Program-made: the position numbers and the translations under genes | The notes under the pieces: model-generated | The model's database searches: none | What the model was told of the DNA's origin: nothing | What the model saw: only the letters and a program-made list of their open reading frames with translations | Assembly: GCA_001600635.1 (NCBI GenBank) | Contig: BCKL01000027.1 | Location: 99,075 to 163,074, forward strand | DNA length: 64,000 bases | Direction: 5' to 3' | Source: Leucosporidium creatinivorum | Lineage: Eukaryota; Basidiomycota; Microbotryomycetes; Leucosporidiales; Leucosporidiaceae | Shown here: in pieces, positions 22,572-33,499 of the stretch | Position numbering within the stretch: position 1 is the stretch's first letter | Layout of the letters: the number at the start of each line of letters is the position of its first letter

Positions 22572-25217
22572 CTAAACAACAGAAGCGACCGCCGCGCTTC
22601 CCTCCTCCTTCCCGAACGACTTCTCCTCATCCTCCTCGCCCGAGACCTTGCCCAAATCAGCTCCCTCCCTCTCCCAGATCATCTCCTCGATGAGCGTCTC
22701 GTGATGAGGGAACAGCTTGTTGATGAGAGGGTAAAGACTGCAGCGCCGAGGTTCTGTTAGCTTCCTTCTTCGCCGAAGAGGGAGAAAGACGACTCACATG
22801 AGCGTAGCGCAGGTGCCGAACAGCCAGGAGACGCGGTAGAAGCGCTGCATGCCCAGAGGCAAGGCAATGCTTTTATCTATGGCGTAGATCAACCCGGGAA
22901 GCTCTGGTGGAACCACGATGAGGAGGACAGCGAGCACGCGCCAGTTGGTGCCGAAGCGGTTGCTGTGCGTGGAGGGAGGGGTCAGCTTTCTGCTCGCTGA
23001 CGGTGCGGGAGAGAAGCAAAAGTAGAGAGTAGGGGACGGGGAAGGAGAGACAGGTGAACTCACTACATGTAACGACCCTTGGGATCGTAGAGGGCGGGGA
23101 TGTCGATCTTGCGCTTCTTGATCCAGAAGAAGTCTGTGATCATGATCATACAGACGGGGGCCGAGATGATGGTGTCTGTAGAGCGATCCCAGGTCAGCAA
23201 CCGCCGAGACCGCGAAGAAAGGGCCGAGCAAACTCACATCCGCCGAGCAGGGTCAAGAACGAGGACGCCGTAGCGAGCAGCTTCCACGGTACTACCGCCC
23301 AACAGCCCACGACAGCAGTGATCAAAGATCCACGGCGCAGATTGACGTATCGCGGGAAGAGAGCACAGAGGTCGTTACTCGCCGAGAGCGTGTTCGCCGA
23401 GACTGTCGAGGAGCACATCCGTCAGTTGGCTTCGATCCTTCGGTGGTTGCGCTAGCAGAGCGAGCCAGGAGGACTGACTGTTGCTTCCGAGGTTGGACAA
23501 AGCCATAGCAAATGCAAAGAAGAACATGCCTGCACGCTCGAGGGAGGTGTCGGTGCTCCAGTTGCTGTTGGAGGGGATTCGTGAGCCACTCGGCGATCTC
23601 AACGGCGCGGAAACAGTTCGAGCTCACTTCATGAGTCGCATGGGGTCGAACTGAATGGCCTTGAGGTTGTGGATCTGTGAGGAGAAGGAATAAGGTCAAC
23701 ACCGTGTCGATAGCGCGGCAACGGCGCCGACACGCCCTCAAACGGCCTGCTCCGAAGCTTGAGCTCACCTTGTAACCTCCGCTAGCGATCACGATGCCCA
23801 TCATTGCGGTGGAGGTGAATACGACTGGAATTATGATGGCTTGGGAGTAAACGGCGCTGGGGCGATTGGCGTAACGGGAGAAGTCTGGGGGGTTGAGGAA
23901 GTAAGTCAGCGCCGAGCATCCAAGCAAACCGACGAGGCAACAAGAACGAGGCGAGAGGCAAGACATACCCGAGATGTTGAGGCTGAGAGTACTGTAGGAT
24001 CCTACGGCACTGTTGAGCGCCGACATGAAGGCGAAGCCAAGGGTCATGCCGGAGACGGTCGTGTCTCCTCCGTCTGTCGAAGGAGGGGGTGTTAGCAGCT
24101 GCTCGGTACTGGGAGTCTCACTGGTGTCAACTTACAGAGGTATCCTCCACTCTTCTTGGCGTAGAATCCCATGCACGCAAATCCAGCGATAGGACCGATG
24201 ATCGACTTGGCGAGGAAGAGGTAGCGAAGCCGCGCAGGCGAGACCATCTGCAGGGGTGTTTGGATGCACCAAAAGATGAGGTACGAGATCATGATCTTGG
24301 ACTCGATGCCGGCGGAGGCGGGAAGGCGGTTCTCGAGGTTGGCGACTGCGTGAGCGACGAGGTTAGCTCGGCGTTGACCTCTCGAAGGTCGGCGGGCAGA
24401 AGACAACTCACACTGAGGCCAGATGGCGCGGATACACTGATAGACGCCGAGTGCTGAGGTGTAGGACTTGGTACCAGTGTAAATGAGAGCGAGAATGAGT
24501 CGAGTGACGATAGCAAAGTAGCTGCGACGGCGATGGGTCAGCTACGTCTCGGCGCACAAAGCTCGGGGAGGGGAAGCTCACGCAAAGTAGAAGCCGAAGC
24601 TCTGGCGAATGGCGACCGAGAATGGTATGTGTAGGTAGGCGCCGATATATCCAGAGAAGAGACACGCCCAGGAGATGAGCACGTTGCCGAGGGCGACGGC
24701 GCCGAGAGCTTGCTTCCAGGAGAGGCCGAGGGAGATCATGGCGCCGGCGAGTTGTAGTGTTGAGGGACTGTGAGGGATTGATTTGACAGGAAAATGGGCA
24801 GCGACGGGCGAGAAGGCGGAGGAAGGGCGAGAAGAGGCGGCGAGGGATGAGAAAGTGAGGAGCAAGGGTAGGGGAGGGGAGGTCAGCATGGCTCTGCTGC
24901 ACAATCCACACCGTCACTCACGAGAAGCCATCCGAGATCCACCTATAGCACAGAAGAAGAGTCAGCAGCCGCAGAAACGAGCTCGGACACCTCCCTTTCT
25001 CGGAAGCGGAACACCCGCCGCTCGGCGAAGAAGGAGAGAAGTGGACGAGGCGAGTGACGCACATTGTGACATAGCTGAACCAAGTCCACACCCTCCCCTC
25101 TGGCGGTACCGGGTCCATATCCTTGTTACTCATGTGCGAGCCCGGCGGCGCGACCGAGGAATCGTCGAGGGGCACCTCCCATCCCTTAACGGTCTTGTAC
25201 TTGTGTAGCTCGAGCAT
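22572..25217 (-). CDS. NCS1 family permease (uracil/uridine/allantoin-type)
   Basis: A plasma-membrane nucleobase-cation symporter-1 protein of Fur type with about 12 membrane segments. The start is the ATG at 25217 (MLELHKYKTVKGWEVPLDD). The family opening NKDMDPVPPEGRVWTWFSY leads into TM1 (VTMWISDGFS). Further signatures are GLSWKQALGAVALGNVLISW, FSGYIGAYLHIPFSVAIRQS, LILALIYTGTKSY, PDFSRYA and DFFWIKKRKIDIPALYDP. The soluble acidic C-terminus ends EEGSAAVASVV at 22572. About ten short introns. Fur members carry uracil, uridine, allantoin, thiamine or nicotinamide riboside; the substrate is not determined. A Dal5-type carrier also lies in this window at 47678-50344. Confidence 0.87.
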
Positions 25218-26449
25218 GTTGCCGATAGAGTAGATGGAAGTTCGACTAGCGTCCTCGGATACCGAACGATAGAGCGAGCGAACTCAGATAGCGAGAAGAG
25301 AGGGAGAAGGAGGGGGGCAAGATAGGGAACTGGAGATTTTGCAGCCGAAGCGGGCGAGGACGGATAGGACGGGTTGGAGAGCACTCGAGATTGTTCCAGA
25401 TTGTGATTGTGGAGTGCAATCAAGCCAAGGCGAAGCTTGTGGAGCGTTGAGAGGGCAGGAGTGGAGCGACTTGCCGGTTCGGCCGAGTTGCTTCTGGGCG
25501 GAGGGCAGCCGCTCCAGCGGCGAGCAAGGCATCTCGACCGGCTGAGAAAGGGAGCTGAGGGTGACTTGGGCTTATCGAGAGCACTGCACATGCACGTGAC
25601 CTCCATCGACAGCGATACGGAGCGAGTGCAATCATCTGCAGAAGGGAGTTCGGTCAACGCTTCGCAGCGGGAAGGAGAGGTGCAGGACTTACAGTACACG
25701 CTCGCATGACAATGGCTGGTGATAGAGCGCTCGATGCCCATCAGTTTGCCTGTCCTCAGGCGTCTCTGCCTTTACAAGGAGGGTGAGGCGAAGCTCGGCG
25801 ATCCTCAGCCGAGTCTCTGGGGGCGTTGTGACAACCTGCCAGTCCGCAGAGCACGTCGAGCAGTTCCATATTGACGTCTACTCTCCTCGAAGCCGGCCTC
25901 GAAGTTGAAGAACGTGATGTAGCTTCTTGGCGACGTCTCGGTGGAAGGCTTGAGGAAGATCCTGGCAGCTCTGAGCATCTCTAGGCCTTGCAGGATTAGT
26001 CGAAGGGAGCAAAGGCTTCCTACTCGACACTTCTGGACGCCTGCAGCTGGTGTCGAGCTATAGGGCCGGGGTTCATCGAGGCTGGCGAGGAGAGCGTGTC
26101 GCGAGTCTCTAGGGTGGCTTCGTCGAGGCTGCCGAGGTGCGGGGAAGCTTGAGAGAAGAGAGAAGTGATCTTTAGTACGTTTGAAGAGCGGTACGTCCGC
26201 AGCGCGACTCGGAGCGCGATTCGAGGTGAGCGTTGAAAGCCAAGGAGCGAGCTGAACTCTCTTCGCTTTCGACGTCCCACTGCTTGATCTCGTCTCGCGC
26301 TTGTTCGATCTATCGAGCTACAGAACAACTCGCTACAGCTACAGTGAGCTTTACCTAGCTTTCTCAGCCCTCTAGACGACTCTCAGCTCACGCAACAAGC
26401 TCTCCCAGCCAGATCTCACGTCCAGCTCGTCGACGAGCCCTTCTGTACC
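25218..26449. other. divergent promoter region
   Basis: About 1.2 kb between the divergently transcribed NCS1 permease and WW-FF protein genes. Open frames on both strands show no family motif or sensible exon pattern. It probably holds both promoters and 5' UTRs. Confidence 0.45.
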
Positions 26450-29227
26450 ATGTCAGCACCACCAGCAGGACCACCAGGAATCCCTCCTCCTCCGCCTCAT
26501 CCCGGACAGAACTTCCTCCCTCCCGTCCCGCCGCCATGGACTGAACATCGAGGTGAGTCCGGAACGACTCGGTGAGGTGCAGAGGTAGCGCACAGCGGGC
26601 AGGCTGTAGCATCATAGAGATGCTCGGTCTGTCTGCTAGGTGTTGGTACTCTACGCCTCACTACAACTCTCCGAAGCACGACGGAGCTGACTTGCGCGCT
26701 CGCCTCCTTGAACAGCTCCCGCTGGCCAGCCCTACTGGTTCAACCCTCAGACCAACGTATCGACCTACACACGACCTCTTCCTCCCCCACCTCCCCCCGG
26801 CTTCAACCCCCAGCAATACGCCCCTCCCCTGCGCTTCAACGGTCCCCCTCCCGCCGCTCCTGCACCCGAGAAGAAGGAGAAGAAGGAGAAGCCCAAGGAG
26901 AAGCTTCCTATCGAGGGAACAGAGTGGATCAAGGTCACCACCAACAAGGGCAACGTCTTCTACACGCACAAGACGAGCAAGGAGAGTGTTTGGACCGTGC
27001 CGGAGGAGGTGAAGGCCGTTCTGGCTGAGCTGGAGTCGAGCAAGAAGCGCAAGGCTAGTGAGGACCAGGAGGAGCAGGAGGAGCAGGAGGACCCTGCCCA
27101 AGAAGCCGATACGAGCAAGATTGAGGTCGAAGTCGAGGGCGCCGAGGGAGCTCAGCCGCTCGCTGCGGCTGATACGGAGGACAAGGAGGTCATCGTCGAG
27201 CCCAAGAAGAAGAAGGCAAAGAAGGCCAAGGTGGTGCGCGAGATTGAGGAGCTCGAGCAGGATGAGGATTGGCAGAGGCAGGTCGCCGAGGAGATGGCGA
27301 AAGAGGTCGCTGAGGCTGAGGCCAAGGAGGAGGAGCGGAAGGCTGCGGAGAGCGCACCTGCACCCCCTGCGGATCCGTCAGCAGTACCGCAGAGGCCAGA
27401 GGGAGCTGCTCAGGTTCGAACGCCGAGGATCGATGTTTCGGACGAGGAAGGCGCCGCCATGTTCAGGGTGAGTCGAGTCGTGAGCTGGCTCGCTGTTCAA
27501 CTGAAGCTGACTTCTCGTCTGTTATAGGCCATGCTCACCGAGAAGGACATTGCTCCGATGGCACCTTGGGACATGGAACTGCCCAAGTTCATCAACGACC
27601 CACGCTACCTCGGTTCGTGGCATTCGCTTTCATCCATCCCGCTCAGCAGCTCACGCGCATCTGTTCGAACAGCCGTCAAGCAACTCAAGACTCGCCGTGA
27701 CCTGTTCGACGAGTTCTGCAAGGAGAAGATCCGCGAGCAGCGCGCCGCGAAGAAGAAGGCTCAAGAGGCTGGCGGAGGAAAGGCCGACGTACGTCTCTCC
27801 CTCTCTCATCTTTCTTTTCACTTGCTCATCTTTGCTCCTCAACAGCCCCTCGCAGCCTACCGTGCCCTCCTCCTCACCGCCGTCACCTCGACCCGAACCC
27901 ACTTCTCCGACTTCAAGCGCGCACACGCCAAGGATCCTCGGTTCCGTGATTTCGGCAAGACGGAGGGAGAGAAGGAGAAGGTCTTCAAAGGGTGGTTGCG
28001 CGAGTTGGGCGAGAGGAAGAGGGCGGAGGCGGAGAAGGCCGAGCAGAGGTTCGTGGAGATGCTCAAGGCGGATCAGGAGATCAAGGAAGGGGATCAGTGG
28101 GCTGAGGTGAGTCGAAGAAGTCTTTTGGATTGTTGGAGGAGCGATCGCTGACCTTGTTTGAGCGCACAGGTCAAGACTCGTCACGTTTCGGACCCTCGCT
28201 ATTCGGCCGTCAACTCATCCTCACTCCGCGAGTCGCTGTTCAAGAAGCATGTCGCCGCCCTCGCTTCCGGAGAGGCCTCCAATGCCAATGGATCTTCGGC
28301 GCCTACTGCTGTGTCGAAGGAGGAACGAGCAGCCCGTGCTGCTGCCAGCTTGAAGGAGCGGGAGGAGAAGGTTCGGAGCGAGCAGGAAAGGGCCTCGAGG
28401 AATGCGCAAGCGGCGAGGGGCGCGATGGGACGTGAGGAGGCTGAGAGGGAGTGGGGTACGCTCCTGGTCGACTTTGTTCGCGATCATGATGTGAGTTGGG
28501 CTCTCTGTTTCGGTCGTCGAGCGCTGCTGACCCCTTCTATCACAGGCTCGCTGGGACGACGTCCTCCCCGCCCTTTCGCGCGACCCTCGCTTCACTTCCT
28601 CCTCTCTCCCCTCCCACGAGCAACGCCACCTCTTCGACGCCCACCTCCGCACGCTCTACACCAAGCGCCTGAACCTCGTGGAAGGGCTCTTCCTCTCCAA
28701 CTCGCCCTCCCTCACCACACCCTTCACCACCATCCTCCCCTCAATCACCGAGAACCCTCACGTCAAGTCCCTCGTCGGAACAGATCACGACCGTCTCGAA
28801 TCCCTCTTCGACTCGTGGTCTCGCAAGAGGGTCGAGAAAGCTCGGGCGGATTTCGAGGGGATGATGAAGGAGAGTGCGATTCTGGAGCACTGGGGACGAT
28901 TGCAGAAGAAGGAGGATACGGAGGGGGGTGATAAGAAGTTGGCGATTGGGCAGGCTGGGGAGGAGGAGGATGAGGATGAGGGGGATGATGTGCCGACGTT
29001 GTCGGAGATGGCTAAGCAGGTGGATTTGAAGGCGATTCATGCGGTTCTTAAGGTGGGTCCTGGTCCCGCCTCGCTCTCTCTGGGTCTCGAGCTGACTCGC
29101 GTTGATTCTACAGCACGATAAGCGCTACCTCATCTTCGACCACGATCCCGAGAGCCGGAACCAGTGGATCGAAGACTACTTGCGCAACCTCGCAGCTCCC
29201 AAGTCGACCGTCCACCAAAAGGAGTAG
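26450..29227 (+). CDS. WW-FF domain splicing/transcription factor (TCERG1/URN1-like)
   Basis: A nuclear protein that bridges RNA polymerase II and the spliceosome through WW and FF domains, by family knowledge. The start ATG at 26450 opens a Pro-rich segment. Two WW domains follow: one around PPPWTEHR...YWFNPQTN and a second in GTEWIKVTTNKGNVFYTHK. A long charged linker contains basic KKKKAKKAKVVRE and acidic stretches. FF domains begin at about the exon with MLTEKDIAPMAPWDMELPKF then DPRYL and AVKQLKTRRDLFDEFC, and are repeated downstream (PRFRDFGK..., ARWDDVLPALSRDPRF). It ends STVHQKE with a TAG at 29225-29227. Six or so introns, one (27613-27672) with a GTTCGT donor. Prp40 is less likely because of the long linker after the WW pair. 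Confidence 0.87.
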
Positions 29228-29490
29228 TCTTATAGCGAGCTGCATCATCGATGAGACTGCTACAGCTATCGTTGTCGAGGAGAAGAGCGAGAGCCGAGAG
29301 TAGCGAACGCCGAGCAGCGGACTGCAGCAAAGGGCGACGGCTTCGAAAGCCTGATTAAAGCTCATAGAATGTCTACAGCTAGGCCTCGACGTGTAGCCAG
29401 TTCCGAAATAAAGGAGTCCTCCGGTTCAACTCATCGGGTGCGCCGGCACGAGCCAGCTCTCTCCCTCTTAAACTTCGCCTCGCTATCTCG

Positions 29491-30806
29491 ATGCAACAAG
29501 TAGCGCCACACACAGTCAAACGCTGTCGTACAGAAGGGTGAGCAGCCATTCTCCCGCTCTACCAAGCTACACAGCTCACTCTACTGCTCCCCAAAACCCC
29601 AGGTTCGCCGCCTACGCGGTCGCCTTCTCGCCCTTCTTTCCCAACAAGCTCGCCGTCGCCGGATCTGCCAACTTTGGACTCGTAGGGAATGGTCGCTTGA
29701 GCGTACTAGGAAATGGGCCGGGCGGCGTTGGCGTCGAGAAAGTGTGAGTGGGGGAGCTGTCGAGCGTGTTTGAGCGCTGCAGGAGAGAGCTGACGAGCTA
29801 TTGGGCTACAGATTCGATACGCAAGATGGGTTGTACGATTTGGCTTGGTCCGAGGTGCACGAGAATCAGCTGGTGACGGCGAGCGGAGATGGCAGCGTCA
29901 AGCTCTGGGACGTCGTCCTGAACGTGAGTCGCGGTGCTCTTCTGTAGCTCGAGCTTAGCTGACCACTCGCCTACAGGACTTTCCGATTCGGAAATGGCAT
30001 GAGCATACTCGCGAGGTCTTCTCGGTCGATTGGAACAACCTGCAGAAGGAGCTGTTCTGTACTTCGAGTTGGGATTGCTCCATTAAGCTAGTGGGTAGTC
30101 GCTGTTCGATTACATCGGATTATACTCACAGTCCTATCATCCACAGTGGACACCCGACCGACCCACCTCGGTCCTCACCATCCCAGCGCACACGGCCTGC
30201 GTCTACTCGGCGATTTTCTCCCCTTCTCAACCCTCCACCATCGCCTCCTGCTCCACCGACGGTATGCTCAAAGTGTGGGACACTCGAGCACCGACCCCGC
30301 CATCCTCCTCCGGTCTCGCTTCACCCTCAATAGCCCTCCAGGCGCACCCGACCGAGGTCCTCACGCTCGACTGGAACAAGTACCAACCTCACCTCATCGC
30401 CACGGGTTCCGTCGACCGCACAATCCGCATCCACGACCTCCGAATGGCCTCCTCAGCACCCCCAGCCAACCCCTCAGTACCGACCCTGCAGCCCAGCGCA
30501 ACCGTCGCTACCCTCCTCGGCCACGAATACGCCGTCCGTAAAGTCTCTTGGTCGCCTCACTCTCCCAACGTCCTCGCTTCCGCATCCTACGACATGACTG
30601 CTCGAGTGTGGAGCATGGACGCCGCTTCTCTCGGTGGAGGAGGAACAGGGATGAGCAGCTTCGGCGCAGCAGGCATGGGAGGAGCGAGGTTGGAGAAGAT
30701 TTATGATGGCCATTCCGAATTTGTGGTGGGCGCGGCGTGGAGCTTCTTTGAGGAGGGTGTTTTGGCCAGTTGCTCGTGGGATCAAGAGGTGCATTTGTGG
30801 AGGTGA
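29491..30806 (+). CDS. PEX7: peroxisomal PTS2 receptor Pex7 (WD40)
   Basis: A WD40 beta-propeller that carries PTS2-bearing proteins to the peroxisome. Exon 1 (29491-29537) encodes about 16 residues. Exon 2 gives [20 protein letters not shown], the standard Pex7 opening. WD repeats include [100 protein letters not shown] and [16 protein letters not shown] at the very end. A Gly-rich loop before the last blade ([17 protein letters not shown]) is an insertion. The gene precedes an aldehyde dehydrogenase on the same strand. Confidence 0.93.
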
Positions 30807-31206
30807 AAGCTCAGATTCGCCAAAAACCAGACCTCGCCGTCGTCCGAAGGCCACGACCTGCGAAGACACCTGCGTAGTATTTCTCCTTCCTTGCCTTCTT
30901 GATGTGAGTGCTCTGTCAGTGGATTTGCAGCTCATTCTCGCCTCCAGGTGCAGCCGAGGGCGTGGACGCCGAGAGTGCGAAAGACGAGCGCCGAACACTG
31001 CAGACCCCTCTTGACGTTCGACGGGAACTCTCGGCCTCCAACAACTCTTCTGCGAATAGGATGAGAATCTCTGCCTCCCTGACAAATCCGCGAGGCGATG
31101 AGACGAACGACCGGCGCTCGGGGAGGTCGAGTTGGCGCGAAAGCCTCTTGAACTCCTACGACTCACTCAATCTCGACTTCGACTTTGCTACAGCACCACA
31201 GCAATT
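30807..31206. other. intergenic, aldehyde dehydrogenase promoter
   Basis: About 400 bp between two + strand genes. No gene or element recognised. Confidence 0.5.
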
Positions 31207-33277
31207 ATGCAGGACACTTCTATGGACCAAATCGACGCTGTAGGTCTATTTCCCAATCTTCCCGCCGCTCTTTCAGCTGACGTTTCGCGTCCCCCCGCTC
31301 GTTCACAGGCCTACACTTCTGTAGCCCAGGCGTACGGCTCGCACAAGACCCGCTCGCTCGATTGGAGGAAAGCACAGATCAAGAGTTTGGGCTTCTTGGT
31401 GCAGGACAACGAGAAGGCCTTCGAGGATGCTGTCTACTCTGATTTAGGCCGCCCGGCTTTCGAGACGATTAGCGCGGAGTTGAACCCGATGAAGGGGGAG
31501 GTGAGCCGTCTCGGAGCAGCATTGGATCAAGTACAAAGCTAACAGACGGCCTCCGACAGATCAACGAGGCCTACGACCACCTCGAGAAGTGGGCCAAGCC
31601 TCGCAAGGTCAAGACGTCCGCTGTCTGGGGTCTGGCCAAGGCGACCGTCTACCCTGAACCGAAGGGCGTTGCGCTCATCATCGGAACTTGGAACTGTAAG
31701 TGGTGATTGTTCCCGGCTTGCGAGTCGGCGTAGGCTGACTTTCGGCGCTCGCAGTCCCCATCGTCCTCACCCTCGGCCCTCTGCTCGGCGCTATCGCTGC
31801 TGGTAACTCGGCCATCCTCAAGGTGCGTGATTTAGTGTTATCCTCAGCCAGACTTAACGCTGACTCTTCGCCTCCAGCCCGCCGAGCAAGCCCCCGCGAC
31901 GGCCACTCTCCTCGCCGAGCTCATCCCCAAGTACCTCGACCCTCAGGCCTACAAGGTCGTCCTCGGAGCCGTCGAGCAGACCACCAAGCTCCTCCAGCTC
32001 AAGTTTGACCACATCTTCTACACCGGTTCCGGTTAGTCCTTTCGACGTTCGAGCGCCGAAATCGAGCTGATCCCTCTGTACCGACCAGGCAACATTGGCA
32101 AGATCATCGCTCGCGCCGCGGCTGAGCACCTGTACGTATCTACCTCTCGGCATCGCTAACGAGTGCTAACTTTGACGCTACAGGACCCCCATCACCCTCG
32201 AGCTCGGTGGAAAGTCGCCTGCCATCGTCTTCGATGATGCCAACGTCGACGTCGTCGGACGGAGGATCATCTGGGGAAAGTACACCAACGCTGGTCAGGT
32301 GAGTCCGTTGGCCTGGTCGTAGTAGAGAGGCGCCTCGCTGACCCTTCCCTTCGCCGAGCAGATCTGTATCGCGTGAGCTGCCTCTGCTTTCGCTAACGTT
32401 GTACAAGAAGATCCAAGCTGACCGGCCTCCTCTCACAGCCCCGACTACGTCCTCACTACTCGCGACATGGTCCCCAAGCTACTCGCTTCCTTCCGCGCCG
32501 CCCTCGCCGAGTTCAACCCCGCTCCCAAAGGCTCTTCGACCAGCTCAGCTACCCCTCTCGTCAAGAACAACTCGTACTCCAAGATTGTCTCCTCCAACCA
32601 CTTCAACCGTCTTTCCAAGCTGTTGGATAGCACGAAGGGAGAGATTGTCATCGGAGGTCAGAGGGACGAGGCGACTCAGAAGATCGAGATCACCGTCGTT
32701 ACGAATGTCAAGGCGGACGATGCTCTGATGGAGAGTGAGTTTCTGTGCGCTCCGTTCTACACCGACCTCCCGTCGACCCTCGTTCTCACTCGCAGATGAG
32801 ATCTTCGGGCCTATCCTCCCCATCCTCGTCGTCGACTCTGCCGACGACATGACCAAGTACATCAACGCGCACGACAACCCTCTCGCCATCTACGTCTTCT
32901 CCCAATCGACCAAGAACCGCGACTACATCTTCAACCGCACCCGCTCGGGCGGTTTCGTCCACAACGACGTGCTCGTCCAATTCATGATCCCCGGCCTCCC
33001 CTTCGGAGGACACGGTCCCAGCGGAATGGGCAACTACCATGGCAAGGCTAGCTTTGACACCTTCTCTCACGAGCGCGCGAGCGCCTCGATCCCGACTTGG
33101 ATGGACGTCCTCCTCGCTTCTCGTTACCCTCCTTACACTCCCGGTAAGCTCAAGATGCTCCTCATGGCGACCAAAGCGACCATCAAGAAGGAGAGCTCCG
33201 GCTTTGGATTGGGAGCGACCCTCAAAGTCATCGCCGTACTCGCCGCTCTCGTCGCTGGCTACAAGAGGCTGCAGTGA
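31207..33277 (+). CDS. HFD1: fatty aldehyde dehydrogenase (ALDH3 family, Hfd1-like)
   Basis: Oxidises long-chain aldehydes to fatty acids with NAD(P). The start is the ATG at 31207 ([11 protein letters not shown]). Core motifs are [47 protein letters not shown] (catalytic Glu), TNAGQ then ICIA (nucleophilic Cys), EIFGPILPI, and [18 protein letters not shown]. The catalytic Cys is encoded by an 11-nt microexon (32362-32372) between two introns. The C-terminal [19 protein letters not shown] is a membrane anchor, as in Hfd1 and human ALDH3A2, pointing to the outer mitochondrial, ER or peroxisomal membrane. About nine introns. Its position next to PEX7 may be chance. Confidence 0.92.
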
Positions 33278-33309
33278 GACCGAAGTCGCTTGCTAGCTCC
33301 TTTGCAGTA

Positions 33310-33321
33310 CCCCCCCCCCCC
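33310..33321. repeat. poly-C tract
   Basis: A run of 12 C just downstream of the aldehyde dehydrogenase stop codon. Confidence 0.8.
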
Positions 33322-33499
33322 ACGATATTAAAGCAGTCATATCAGTACCGCCTCTGTCTGTGTCCGACCCTCAGAGAAATCGAGTGCAGAGAAAGCGAGA
33401 GAAGAGAATTGAGCCGAACTCGGCGAGAGACATCTGGACGACGGCTACAATGCACTGACGAGAACACAATGTGACGCTATAGTTATACACAGCAGCGCT

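Noticed and set aside
26661-27101. Long minus-strand Leu-rich frame overlapping the WW-FF gene
   Set aside because: It is the antisense reading of a Glu/Lys-rich exon; low-complexity CTC/CTT codons produce the Leu runs.
33310-33321. Poly-C tract as a regulatory element
   Set aside because: Single homopolymer just after a stop codon; slippage is sufficient explanation.
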